Of a stretch of DNA of 47,026 nucleotides, positions 26,528 to 36,700 are shown piece by piece. Position 1 is the stretch's first letter. Each line of letters starts with the position of its first letter. The notes below the pieces were generated by a model. The model did not search any database and was not told the DNA's origin. It saw only the letters and a list, made by a program, of their open reading frames with translations. Source of the DNA: Micromonospora sp. MP36 (lineage in GTDB: Bacteria > Actinomycetota > Actinomycetes > Mycobacteriales > Micromonosporaceae); NCBI RefSeq assembly GCF_008119785.1, contig NZ_VSFA01000055.1, forward strand, positions 1 to 47,026. The letters run 5' to 3'. The translations under genes were made by a program, and so were the position numbers.

Positions 26528-26575
26528 CCCGTATCTGAGGTTCCCCGGTCCAGCCGCACGAGGCCGGAACGCGGG

Positions 26576-26821
26576 CTACTCAGACTCTAGAAGGCTGACG
26601 ACTCCTTCAGCCATTCCCTGCGGCGTCGGGTAGTCGAAGACGGCCATCGGGCCAAGATCGGCTCCGGTCGCATCGCTGATGAGGGGAACCATCCTGATCG
26701 CTGTGATCGAGTCTCCCCCCAGCTCGAAGAAGTTGTCGTCTCGGTGAATCCCCTCGATGCCCAGGGTGCGTTCCCACGCGTCGAGGACGACCTGCAGGAC
26801 ATGGGAGACCTCGATACTCAT
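26576..26821 (-). CDS. Free-standing peptidyl carrier protein
   Basis: An 81-residue PCP with site FFELGGDSITAIRM. Its ATG overlaps the stop of the preceding free A-domain gene (ATGA), so the two are made together and the A domain is its likely loading enzyme. It is the last gene of the right-hand NRPS-PKS operon. Confidence 0.9.
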   Translation of the reverse strand: MSIEVSHVLQVVLDAWERTLGIEGIHRDDNFFELGGDSITAIRMVPLISDATGADLGPMAVFDYPTPQGMAEGVVSLLESE

Positions 26822-28227
26822 TCCGCCACCCCTACGTTCGGCACCCCGACGACCTTGTGATTGTGGTTGAGCGCGAGACTCTGCAGGATCGAGATCGTGA
26901 CCGGGACAGCGCGGCTGGGCAGTCGCGCCCTCAAGAACGCGCGCAACACCTCCGGCTCGACCGGCTCGCTCAACACCACCGACAGGCCGACCAGCGTCCC
27001 TGCCGGGCCGTCGTACGGCGCGACGTGCGCCTGCTGCACAGCCGGATGCCCGAGCGCCGCGGCCTCGACTTCCTCGGGTGCGATCCGGAGGCCGTTGACG
27101 GAGATCTGCCTATCGAGTCGGCCCGTGATCCTCGGGCCGTCAGCCCGGTCGCCCGCGACAGCACGGTCACCGGTGCGGTACGCGCGATACCCGGGCTCCG
27201 CGAGCGGATCGTCGATGAACCGATCGGCGCGACCGCCCGGGCTCACATAACCCAGAGCAAGGTACCGGCTGCGTACGACCACCTCGCCGTCCATGAGGAA
27301 CAGTTGGGCGCCGGCGACCCCCTCGCCCACTCCGAGCGTCGTTGCGTCCGACAACGCCGGATCCGGCACGACCCCGCGGCCGAGGATGAAGCACGACGCG
27401 ATTTGAGGTGTCTCGGTAGCACCGTAGGCGTTGACCACGACCGAGTCCGTGATCCCCCGAAGTCGCCGCACCAGTCCGACCGGAAGAGGTGCGCCGCCGG
27501 AGACCACCAGGCGCAGCTGGTCCAGTCGCAGGGGTCGACCGGCCATCGCCAACTCCAGGAGAGCAGGCGTCGAATGGAGGATGCTGATGCCGGTCGAGTC
27601 GATGAATTCGGCGACGGCCCTCGGGTCGCGCAGAACGTCGGCCGGTGGAATCACCAGCGTTCCACCGCTGTGCAGTGGAACCAGGATGTCACGCAGCAGC
27701 GGATCATGCCCCAAACCGGACACGAGTGCGACACGGTCATCGGGACGCGGAGTGAACTCGGACAAGTACCACCGCATCGGACCGGCCAGACCCGCGGCCG
27801 ACACGGCGACCGCTGCCGGGACGCCGGCGCTTCCCGAGGTCATGAGGATGTGACTGCACTCGGGGTGGGCGGGAAGCGCATCGTCGAGCCGAGACAGGCC
27901 ATCGCGCCGCAGACGCCACCTCGGCCTGACGGCTCGCTCGTTCTGCTCGATCCGCATGCGAGGCAACGTCGTGTCGATGAGTTGCACGCTCGCTCCGACC
28001 GTCCAGGCGGCGAGCAGCATGATCGGCAGATCCCGATGACGCTCCGCGTGCAACGAGAGCGTCTCCCCCGCCCTGACGCCCGCCCGACGCAGGGAGTCGG
28101 CGGTCGCGTCGATCATCGACACGAGCTCACCGTAGGAGGTCGTCCGATCAGGATCGACGATGGCCGGTGCCGAGGGAGTGTGCGCGGCGACTGCACGAAC
28201 CGGCGCCACCAACAGTTCCGTGAGCAC
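26818..28227 (-). CDS. Free-standing adenylation domain with degenerate A3 loop
   Basis: A 469-residue A domain from GTG 28227, 3 bases after the thioesterase stop. A5 NAYGATET, A7 YRTGD, A8 DRQISVNGLRIAPEEVE and the A10 lysine (Lys458 in NHNHKV) are present. The phosphate-binding A3 loop reads T130-SGSAGVP-A138-A139, so the conserved Lys-Gly of TSGSTGxPKG is replaced by Ala-Ala. The A4 region is GLGHDPLLRDIL, as in a subgroup of stand-alone A domains, and includes the amino-gripping Asp. By-eye pocket code: D-P-R-H-V-G-A-Q-I. It is likely still active because the A3 lysine is not strictly required in all members, but activity should not be assumed. Confidence 0.85.
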   Translation of the reverse strand: MLTELLVAPVRAVAAHTPSAPAIVDPDRTTSYGELVSMIDATADSLRRAGVRAGETLSLHAERHRDLPIMLLAAWTVGASVQLIDTTLPRMRIEQNERAVRPRWRLRRDGLSRLDDALPAHPECSHILMTSGSAGVPAAVAVSAAGLAGPMRWYLSEFTPRPDDRVALVSGLGHDPLLRDILVPLHSGGTLVIPPADVLRDPRAVAEFIDSTGISILHSTPALLELAMAGRPLRLDQLRLVVSGGAPLPVGLVRRLRGITDSVVVNAYGATETPQIASCFILGRGVVPDPALSDATTLGVGEGVAGAQLFLMDGEVVVRSRYLALGYVSPGGRADRFIDDPLAEPGYRAYRTGDRAVAGDRADGPRITGRLDRQISVNGLRIAPEEVEAAALGHPAVQQAHVAPYDGPAGTLVGLSVVLSEPVEPEVLRAFLRARLPSRAVPVTISILQSLALNHNHKVVGVPNVGVAE

Positions 28228-28230
28228 GCT

Positions 28231-29082
28231 TCAGCCGACCCTTCGAGGACCGTGGACACCGATCTCGGCGTCGTCGCCTGTCGGGGCATCGAACCGACCT
28301 GGCGCAACATCTAGCGGGTCGCAACTCGACGAGGAGCGGCCCAGTCCGTCGGGCAGGGGGCCCAGAAACAGGTCCGTGGGCGGATCGGGCGCCAGATAGA
28401 AGTGCCCGCCAGGACGGACGACGTGCGCGAACCGTCCATGTGTCAGATCCGCCCACCGAGCGCAATGATCAGGGGTCACATGGGTGTCCGATTCCCCGCT
28501 GACCACCAGCAGCTCGCATCCCAGGCCGGCGCCCGACGGGTGTCGATAGCGCTGGAGCATCGTGTAGTCGGCGCGCAGGTAGGGAAGAACGAGGGCACGA
28601 ACCCGTGGGTCTGCGAGCAGCTCAGGATCATCCACGGTTCCGCCGAGTGAGACCAGCGCGCGTAGCGCCGCGTCGTCGTTCCACACGTCGAGGCTGGCGA
28701 CACCGTCGCGTTCGTGCGGCGCTCGCGAGGCGGAGACGACCATGCGCTCGACGGAGTGTCCGAACGACTCCAACAGGCGCGCGACCTCGTAAGCCACGAT
28801 CGCGCCCATGCTGTGCCCGAACAACGTCGTGGGTTGGGCCGGCGCCGCCCTCAACGACTCGGCCACTTCGGCGGCCATCTCGAGAAGGCTAGTGGCGCAG
28901 GGCTCGCGCAGTCGGTCAGCGCGCCCCGGGTACTGCACGGCCACCAGCGCTACGTCCGGGGAGAGTAAGGGCACCCACGAGCGGAAGAAGTTCGCCGACC
29001 CTCCAGCGTGCGGGAAGCACACCAGGCGACGGCGAGCTGCCACGTTCGGCGTGAGGGTGCGGAGCCACTGGTCGTCACCCAT
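28231..29082 (-). CDS. Type II thioesterase
   Basis: A 283-residue alpha/beta hydrolase. VCFPHAGGSANFFRSW, YPGRADRLREP and the nucleophile elbow GHSMG (Ser91) are the hallmark motifs of type II (editing) thioesterases, followed by the Asp strand VVSGESDTHV and the His in RPGGHFYL. The ATG at 29082 overlaps the stop of the A-PCP gene by 8 bases. These enzymes remove wrong acyl groups from carrier proteins, which fits a system with several free carriers. The C-terminal 40 residues after the His are an extra, Ser- and Asp-rich tail. Confidence 0.92.
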   Translation of the reverse strand: MGDDQWLRTLTPNVAARRRLVCFPHAGGSANFFRSWVPLLSPDVALVAVQYPGRADRLREPCATSLLEMAAEVAESLRAAPAQPTTLFGHSMGAIVAYEVARLLESFGHSVERMVVSASRAPHERDGVASLDVWNDDAALRALVSLGGTVDDPELLADPRVRALVLPYLRADYTMLQRYRHPSGAGLGCELLVVSGESDTHVTPDHCARWADLTHGRFAHVVRPGGHFYLAPDPPTDLFLGPLPDGLGRSSSSCDPLDVAPGRFDAPTGDDAEIGVHGPRRVG

Positions 29083-30850
29083 CGCGTCGCTCCCCCGCGG
29101 CCGCGACCACCAGACGCCGCAGTTCTTCGAAGCTCGCCACACCGTACACGTCTTCGAACTCCAGTTCGACGCCGTAGGCGGCGCCCACGTCGTCGATGAA
29201 GCGGATCAGGTCCAGCGAGTTTCCTCCCGCGTCGAAGAAGCTCTCTCCCGCGCGGGGGGCCGAACCCGTGCGACGCAGCCAGAAGGCGGCGAGGTCCGCA
29301 CTGCTCGGCTCCTGCGGGGCACCGTCGTGGTGCCCCAGGACACCGACGCTGCCGGCGAGCGCGTCGCGGTCGACCTTGGCGGACCCGGTGAGCGGGAACT
29401 CCTCGACGAGCTCGATGTGATCGGGCACCAGATAGGTCGGAACACGCTCCGCGACCCTCGTACGGATGCCCTTCGCGTCCGTTCCGTCGAGACCGTCGGC
29501 GGCGCGAACGAAGGCGACGACCCGGCGCTCGTGTCCCGAGCCGACGGCGACCGCGACCACCTCGGCGACCGCGGGGTCCGATCCGACGGCGGATTCCACC
29601 TCGGTGAGGTTGACGCGGACACCTCTGATCTTGACTTCGAGGTCGGCACGACCGTGGAACTCGAGGACGCCGTCCGCACGCCGCGACGCCTTGTCGCCGG
29701 TGCGGTAGAGGCGCGCTCCCGGAAGCGAGCTGAAGTGGTCCGCGGTGAACCGCGCGTGGGTCGTCTCCGGGTCCTGGAGGTAGCCGCTGGCCAGGCGGTC
29801 ACCGCCGACGACGAGGTCGCCCACGACTCCGGGCGCGGTCGGCTGGAACTCGGCATCGACGACATAGGCCGTGGCACCGGCGACGGGAACACCGATGGGC
29901 ACCGAATCACCCGTCCCGTCCCACTCCTGGAGCCGGAAGGCGGTGCTGATGACGGTGTTCTCGGTCGGCCCGTAGCAGTTGATGATGTCGACGTCCGGGC
30001 ACAGGGCCTTCGCCGCGCGCGCCTGCCCCACGGGCATGACGTCGCCTCCGACGATCAACCGGCGGAGGCCGGCGAGAGACTCCGGGTATCGCTCGACCAT
30101 GAGGGCGAACACGGCAGGCGTCAACACCGCCACCGTCACGCGGTCGTCGCTGAGCAGGTCGGCCGTCGAGCGCAGCGACATTCCGCTCCTCGGGGCGCAC
30201 AGCACGCCCGCGCCCACGAGGAGAGCCGACCAGATCTCCAACATCGAGGGGTCGAAGGCGAGGGTCGTGTGGACCAGGAAGGTGTCGTCGGCGCTCAAGC
30301 GCGTCGGGCTGTCTCGCAGAGCCAAGGCGCACAGGGCACCCTGAGGGACGCACACCCCCTTGGGGTCCCCGGTCGAACCCGACGTGAACAGCACGTAGGC
30401 CGTCGCATCGGCCCGGTCGACCGGGATGGCCTCCGGACCCCGGGGTTGCCCCTCTTCCACCAGCTGTCGTAGGTGTCCGCGTGTCGGGGCCGTGACGCCG
30501 GAAGGAAGGGAGTACGCGTCGGTCTCCACAACAAGCTGTACGGACGCCGCCGACACCGTCCGTGAGATCCGGTCCACCGGATGCTCGGGGGCCAACGGCA
30601 CGACGTGGGCTCCCACGATCCACGACCCGAGCATCGCGACGATGCTGTCCCGCGAGCCGACGCCGAGTATCCCGACCGCCGATCCCTGCTCGATGCCTCT
30701 GGCCCGCAGGGCCGATGCCACGCGGTTGCTCCCGGACCAGACCTCGGCGAATGTCGCGCTACCCAGCGGGTCTTGGACCGCGATCTTGGCGGGGCGCAGG
30801 CGCACCTGGCGCTCGAACGCCGCCGCGACGCCTTCGAAATGCTCTCCCAC
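29075..30850 (-). CDS. NRPS loading-type protein: adenylation domain plus PCP
   Basis: A 591-residue protein from GTG 30850, overlapping the PKS stop by one base (TAGTG). The A domain has A3 TSGSTGDPKG (156-165), A4 FDPSMLE (199-205), A5 NCYGPTE, A7 YRTGD and A10 GSAKVD (Lys492). The PCP site is DAGGNSLDLIRF (Ser545). There is no C domain, so it acts as a loading unit or needs a condensation enzyme in trans. By-eye pocket code: D-P-L-V-I-G-C-V-I; I do not know a substrate for it. The Asp indicates an alpha-amino acid or close analogue. Confidence 0.92.
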   Translation of the reverse strand: MGEHFEGVAAAFERQVRLRPAKIAVQDPLGSATFAEVWSGSNRVASALRARGIEQGSAVGILGVGSRDSIVAMLGSWIVGAHVVPLAPEHPVDRISRTVSAASVQLVVETDAYSLPSGVTAPTRGHLRQLVEEGQPRGPEAIPVDRADATAYVLFTSGSTGDPKGVCVPQGALCALALRDSPTRLSADDTFLVHTTLAFDPSMLEIWSALLVGAGVLCAPRSGMSLRSTADLLSDDRVTVAVLTPAVFALMVERYPESLAGLRRLIVGGDVMPVGQARAAKALCPDVDIINCYGPTENTVISTAFRLQEWDGTGDSVPIGVPVAGATAYVVDAEFQPTAPGVVGDLVVGGDRLASGYLQDPETTHARFTADHFSSLPGARLYRTGDKASRRADGVLEFHGRADLEVKIRGVRVNLTEVESAVGSDPAVAEVVAVAVGSGHERRVVAFVRAADGLDGTDAKGIRTRVAERVPTYLVPDHIELVEEFPLTGSAKVDRDALAGSVGVLGHHDGAPQEPSSADLAAFWLRRTGSAPRAGESFFDAGGNSLDLIRFIDDVGAAYGVELEFEDVYGVASFEELRRLVVAAAGERRDG

Positions 30851-33780
30851 TACGAGTCGTCTCCCATGCCGCGACGGTCGAGCAGCCGCTCGACCAACGT
30901 AATCTGATCGCCGAGGGTCCGCGCGTCGACAAGGTCCGCCAGCTCGAGGGTCACCGGCAACACCTTCTCCAGCCGGCGAGCGAGACGGATCAGCGTCAGC
31001 GAGTCACCGCCCTCGGCCGTGAAGTCATCGGTCGGCCGCGGAGACTGGGTGCCGAGCAACTCGGCCCACGCCGCGCGCACCTCCTCGGCGGGGGTGCGCC
31101 CGGCGGGTTCGGCGGTGCGCCCCTCGGCCAGGTGCTGTTCGGCGAGAGGCGCCGCTGTCTCGACAGCTAGCTCTGCCTCGGGTGCGACGTGTCTCGGGCT
31201 GCCCGCGAAGGTAGAGCCGGGAAGGTGCACCCGCCGACCAGGCGGAGCGAGGGCAGCGAGATCGACGGGCAGTCCCTGTGCCCAGAGTGCTGCCACCGTT
31301 CGTGCGGGGGCGTCATCGTCCTCGTGCGCGGTGGCCGTCAAGGGTAGGCAATCGATCCCGGCAGCCGCGGCCAGCCCGGACAGGGCGCGCCCGGGCCCGA
31401 TCTCGACAGCCATCGCGTCGGGGAAGGTGCGGGCGATCGTGGCCAAGCCGTCGCCGAACCGCACCGTGCCCCTGGCGCTCCTGGCGAACATGTCGAGCCG
31501 GCGTCGCGAGCCCCGCTCGATCATCACGCCGTCCAAGCAGCTCAAAAAGGGGATCTCGATCTCGTCGCCCCAGTCATCACCCGCGTGCACGAGGAGATCG
31601 TTCACTGCGGGCTCCATCAGCCGGCTATGGAAGGCGTGGGAGGTCCGCAGGCGTTTTCCGGTGAGCCCGCCAAGGTGACGCTCGACCTCGTCCACCGCCA
31701 GGTCGGTGCCGCTCAACACCTGTTCGCGCGGACCATTCGCCGCCGCCAGTTCCACGCGGCCACCCGACGCCTCGATGAGCTCCTCGGCCTCGGCCACCGA
31801 GCATCTGACCGCCAGCATGGATCCCGGCGGACAGTCCTGCATCGACCGGCCGCGCAGGGCGATCAGGCTCACCGCCTGCTTCAGATCCAGCATTCCGGCT
31901 ATGCAGGCCGCCGTCACCTCACCCACACTGTGGCCCGCCAATGCGCTGGGGCGCAGTCCGAACTGTTCCAATGCCCTTGTCGCGGCGTACTCGAGGGCGA
32001 ACAGGCACGGCTGCGCCAGCGAGGTGTCACGCATCTGGTCATCGGGGAAGTGATGATCCGTCATGGCCGCGCGAACCCGGTCGGCCAGCGCCGTGTCGAA
32101 GTAGTGCAGACACTGTTCGAGGTAGTCGTCGAACCCGGGCAGGGACCGCCGGAAAGGCGTGGCCATTCCGGGACGCTGACTTCCTTGTCCAGGAAAGAGA
32201 AAGATCAGGGGGCGCATCGCTCCGGTTCGCGACTGTCCTCGCGCGACGCCGCGACCGGTGCGCAGTTGTTGTGCCGCATGCGCCGCGCTGCGCGCGACCA
32301 AGGCGAGTCGCTCGATCTGCGGAGCCCGCCCGACTCGCAGCGTGAAGGCGACGTCGGCGAGCCCCTGGTCGCTGTCTTCCAGATGCCGGGCCAAGCGCTC
32401 GGCATCGCGCTCGAGTGCGTCCTGACGACCGGACGACTGGACGATCACCCTGAGCCGCTCGTCGCCGGAGTGCGGTGCCGGTGGCCGGACGGACGGGGGC
32501 TGTTCAACGACGACGTGCGCGTTCGTTCCCCCGATGCCGAACGAGCTGACACCCGCGCGGCGTGGTTCGGGACCTGACCAGGGTTGCGCTTCCGAGGGGA
32601 CGCGCAGGGGCGAGGCGGCCGTGCCGAGTAGGGGGTTGAGCCTGCGGAAGTTCGCCACGGGAGGTATGCGCGCGTGGCGTAGCACCAGCATGGCCTTGAC
32701 GAGTCCGGCAAGACCGGCGGCGGCGTCGAGATGCCCGATGTTGGCCTTGACCGCGCCCACCGCGACTTGTCCGTCCGGGACGCCCGCCTCCTTCAGGACG
32801 GTCGTCGCGGCCGACCACTCGATCGAGTCGCCCACCCGCGTCCCTGTGCCGTGGGTTTCCAGGTATCCGAGGCTGGTCGCCCGCACATCCGCGGAAACGA
32901 GCGCCGACCGGATCGCGTCCGCCTGTCCCCGTGCGGCGGGCGCGCTGAACCCCGCTTTGGCGGCTCCGTCGTTGTTCACGGCCGAGCCGAGGAGCACGCC
33001 GTGCAACGCGATCTCGTCGCCGACGTCGGCGAAGCGGCGCAGCACGACGGCCAGGACACCCGAACCACCGACCACGCCGGTCGCGTCCACGTCGAACGGG
33101 CGGCACTCCCCGTCCTTCGACATGATCCCGCCGCTGCTGTACCGGTGGCCCGCCGCCGGCCACCCCAGGGAAGCGGCCACCACCACCGCTTGATCGCAGT
33201 CGCCGTTGGTCAGCGCCTGTATCGCGAGATGCACCGCCACCAGCGATGAGGAGCAGGCGGTCGAGACCGCCATCGCAGGCCCGTGGAGGCCGAGCCGGTA
33301 CGCGATCCGAGTGGCCATGAAGTCGCGCCCGGTGCCGATGTCGATCCGTTCGACGACATCGGGAGCGAGATCCGGCCTGCGCAGCATCTGTGCCGCGTAG
33401 CGGCTGGGACTCGACGAGGCAAAGACCGCGGTGCGGAGCTGGTCCTCCAGCGGATTGCGTCCGGCGTCCTCCAACGCCGACCAGGTCGCCTCCAGCATGA
33501 GTCGGTGCTGGGGATCGGTCAGCTGCGCCTCGCGAGCGCTCATGCCGAAACGCTCGGCGTCGAAGCGGTCGATGTCGGCGATCAACCCGCGCACGGGGAC
33601 ATAGTCCGGGGCCTCGGAAACGCTCGGTGCGACGCCGGCCGCGAGCAGCTGCGCGGGGTCGAGCCGAGTGGTGAGTGCCTCCCCTCTGCACACGGCGGCC
33701 CACCAGGCATCGAGGTCCGCCGGCCCGGGAAGCCTCGCGGAGACGCCCGTCACGGCGATGTCGAGCGACCGATCCCTCAC
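30850..33780 (-). CDS. Polyketide synthase module KS-AT-ACP
   Basis: A 976-residue protein from GTG 33780, overlapping the NRPS stop as GTGA. The KS (about 5-425) has TACSSS (Cys176), ETHGTGT (His310) and NIGH (His350). The AT (about 525-820) has FPGQGSQ, GHSVG (Ser618) and the HAFH motif (715-718) that predicts malonyl-CoA. The ACP has EGGDSL (Ser927). There is no KR, DH, ER or TE. The module should therefore add one unreduced two-carbon unit, giving a beta-keto thioester. As the following gene of the C-A-PCP protein, it is placed to extend an aminoacyl or peptidyl chain to a gamma-amino-beta-keto unit. Confidence 0.95.
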   Translation of the reverse strand: MRDRSLDIAVTGVSARLPGPADLDAWWAAVCRGEALTTRLDPAQLLAAGVAPSVSEAPDYVPVRGLIADIDRFDAERFGMSAREAQLTDPQHRLMLEATWSALEDAGRNPLEDQLRTAVFASSSPSRYAAQMLRRPDLAPDVVERIDIGTGRDFMATRIAYRLGLHGPAMAVSTACSSSLVAVHLAIQALTNGDCDQAVVVAASLGWPAAGHRYSSGGIMSKDGECRPFDVDATGVVGGSGVLAVVLRRFADVGDEIALHGVLLGSAVNNDGAAKAGFSAPAARGQADAIRSALVSADVRATSLGYLETHGTGTRVGDSIEWSAATTVLKEAGVPDGQVAVGAVKANIGHLDAAAGLAGLVKAMLVLRHARIPPVANFRRLNPLLGTAASPLRVPSEAQPWSGPEPRRAGVSSFGIGGTNAHVVVEQPPSVRPPAPHSGDERLRVIVQSSGRQDALERDAERLARHLEDSDQGLADVAFTLRVGRAPQIERLALVARSAAHAAQQLRTGRGVARGQSRTGAMRPLIFLFPGQGSQRPGMATPFRRSLPGFDDYLEQCLHYFDTALADRVRAAMTDHHFPDDQMRDTSLAQPCLFALEYAATRALEQFGLRPSALAGHSVGEVTAACIAGMLDLKQAVSLIALRGRSMQDCPPGSMLAVRCSVAEAEELIEASGGRVELAAANGPREQVLSGTDLAVDEVERHLGGLTGKRLRTSHAFHSRLMEPAVNDLLVHAGDDWGDEIEIPFLSCLDGVMIERGSRRRLDMFARSARGTVRFGDGLATIARTFPDAMAVEIGPGRALSGLAAAAGIDCLPLTATAHEDDDAPARTVAALWAQGLPVDLAALAPPGRRVHLPGSTFAGSPRHVAPEAELAVETAAPLAEQHLAEGRTAEPAGRTPAEEVRAAWAELLGTQSPRPTDDFTAEGGDSLTLIRLARRLEKVLPVTLELADLVDARTLGDQITLVERLLDRRGMGDDS

Positions 33781-36700
33781 TGGGCGCCCTCGCCACGCCC
33801 TCGTCGGGCACGACCGGCAGCCGCGAGTCTGGCCTGTCGCGGATCGACCACGGGGCTGACCTCGGCCGTGCCGGTGAGGCGACCGAACGCCGCGCTCTGC
33901 GCCGCCACCGTGGTGGCCGAGAAGAGCTCGACGATGTCGATGGTGATGTCGAGACGATCCTCGATTTCCGCTTGGAGGAGGGGAACCAGCAGTGAATGCC
34001 CTCCCGCGTCGAAGAAGTTCACGTCGTGGGCGACGGTCGGGACTTCCAGCACCTCGCACCACGCGGCGTGGATCGCGGCCAGTGCGTCGCCGTGTGCCTC
34101 CGACGCCACGGCGGTGCGGTCGGCATCGCCTGCCGAGCTGCTCCGGAGCGCCATGAGGGCATCTCGATCCACCTTGCCGCGCGACGTCCGCGGCAGCCGG
34201 TCGACACGGTGAAGAACGCTGGGCACCATGGCCGGTGGCAGCAGCTCCCCGAGCCGCGCACGAAGCGACTCGACGTCGCGTTCGCCGTCGAGGACCAGGA
34301 ACGCCTCCAACGTGGCGCCGTTCGGTGCCACGAGCACCGCGGTGTCCACCACGCCCTGCAGCGAGCGCGTCGACGACTCGACCGCCCCGAGGTCGACGCG
34401 ATGTCCACGCAGCTTGACGATCTGGTCGCGGCGCCCCAGGATGCTCAGCGCGCCGTCGTCATTCCAGCGGACCCAGTCCCCGGTCCGATACATTCGGGAC
34501 TGCTCCTGCGCGAAGGGATCGCGGACGAACACCCGGTCGGTGAGTTCCGGCTTGCCCAGATAGCCTCGAGCGACGCGCTCACCGCCGACGTACAACTCAC
34601 CCACGGCGCCTCTCGGCATCAGGTTGCCGTGCCGATCGAGGACGTAGAGGTGCGAGCCGGGTGCGGGCCCGCCGATGTCGACGCGATCGCCGGGCCGCAG
34701 ACGGCGGAACGTGCTCCAGACAGTCGTTTCCGTCGGGCCGTACTCGTTGACCAGATCGGCGTCGGGATGCCAGGCGAAGTGCTGGGCCGATGTTGCGCCG
34801 GGAAGCGACTCGCCGGCGAGGATGACGGTGGACAGCGACTTCGCGGGATCGATGGCGTCCCGTTCGGCCGCGTCCAGCACGGAGGCGTAGAGCGCCGGGA
34901 CACTGAGCATGGTCGTCACCGAGTGACGGCGAATGATCTCGAGGATCCGGCGTGGATCCCTGATCTCGTCGGCCTCGGCGACGACGAGGCATCCGCCAGC
35001 CGACAGCGTGCCCCACAGTCCAGCCATCGAGGAGTCGAACGACAGCGGTGAGAGCAGGAGGAACGTGTGCGTTCCGGGGTAGGTCATGTGGCGCGCCGCC
35101 GTCGAGTTCGCCAGTGAGGCATGCTCCACCACCACGCCCTTGGGCTCCCCGGTCGTCCCCGACGTGTAGATCACATACACGGCGTCCTCGGGCCGGGCCT
35201 CGGGCAGAGTCACGTGAGACGCGTCGTGGCCGGCGTCGTGCCGCGGCTGAACGGCGGTGACACCCGGGATGTCCGTCGACTCGGTGACCAGCAGGTCGAC
35301 CCCGGCGTCGTCAAGGACCGCCCGGATGCGCGCCTGCGGATCGTTCGGGTGGAGGGGCACATACGTACCTCCCGCACGCAGCACGGCGAGTACCGCCACC
35401 ACCGCATCCACCGACGGGGATAAGTGCACGCCGACCCGGGTCTGACGACCGACACCATGTCCGTGCAGGACGTGGGCCAGGGCCAGAGAGCGCCGTGCCA
35501 GCTCGGAGTACGTAAGCGAGTTCGCTCCGGCCACCACGGCCGTCCTGTCCGGCCACCGGCCGGCCACGTCGACCACCTGCTCGTGGATGGGTCGGAGGTC
35601 GCCCACCACGCCGGCTCCCCGCCCCAGTGCCAAGAGGTGGCGGCGCTCCTCCGCCGAGACGACGAGCTCGTTCCGAGCATCATCCGACTCGGCGAACCGT
35701 TGCAGGACCGATCGCACGCTGTTCAGCAGGCGGCGGATGTCCTCCTCGGCGTGACGCTCCCGCCGGAAGACCGCGACGAGCTCGGCCGCGTTGCCGCCTT
35801 CGCGCAGCGTCAACGTGAGCTCGTACTGCGCGATCCGTACCGGCAGGTCAAGGGGCTGCACCGTCACGCCGGCGATGTCCGGGATCGCCCGGGTGGGCTC
35901 GAAGTTGAACAGCACCTGGAACACCGGAGTCGTGCCGGCGTCGGCGCCCCGATGAACGCGGCGCACCAGCTGGTCGAAGGGGATCGCCCGATTGGCGTAC
36001 GACCTGAGCAGACTGGCGTGGGCTCCCCGCACGAGATCGGCGACAGAGGCACCTGCGAGATCGCGCAGGCGCACCGGCACAGGGTTGACGAACGTGCCGG
36101 TCGTGTCCGCGAAACGAGCGGAGCGCGTGTCCATCGACGCGCCGATCAGGAGGCTTCCCGTGTCGCGGTATCGGCTCAGTGTCAGCGCGAATGCCGCCAG
36201 TCCCACCACGTGCGGAGTGGTGCGACGACTTCGCGCGAGATCGCGGATCGCCGACCACGTCTCAGGGGACAGCCTCTCCCTTACGGTGCCGGCATTCTTG
36301 TCCTGCGACAGGCTCTGCAATGGCAGCCCCAGAGGCGTGGATTCGTCCTCCTCCTCGTCGAGACGAAGCTCCTCGACCCAGCGGTCAACGCGGGAAGGAT
36401 CAGGAGACCCGGCCGCCTCTTCCTCGATGTAGTCGCGATAGGACGGACCCGCCGGCGAGCCGGACCGGCCGTCGTAGGCGGCGAACAGGTTGTCGATGAC
36501 GATGTCAAGCGACCGGCCATCCAGCACCGCGTGGTGGGCGCTGAGGACCAGGACGTGTTCCTGGGACCCGAGCCGCAGGAGCGCCAGGTCGGCCAAGGGC
36601 TCCTTGTCCAGCATGAACACCCGACCGACAACTGATTCCAACTCCAGCTGGAGTTGCTCGGGAGCGACCACGCGAATGGACATGTCCATGTCGTCGACAG

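Noticed and set aside
26528..26575. Possible terminator between MFS and PCP genes (GTTCC ... GGAAC)
   Set aside because: The stem is only about five bases with a bulge; too weak to call.
26857..28314. Plus-strand open frame of 485 codons
   Set aside because: Antisense to the free A-domain gene and with no domain of its own.
28808..30472. Long plus-strand open frame of 554 codons
   Set aside because: It lies antisense to the A-PCP and thioesterase genes, which carry unmistakable motifs. Its product is Arg/Gly/Asp-rich without any domain; long antisense frames are normal in high-G+C DNA.
32504..33811. Second minus-strand frame over the KS region
   Set aside because: Out-of-frame shadow of the KS domain, very Arg/Gly-rich, without motifs.
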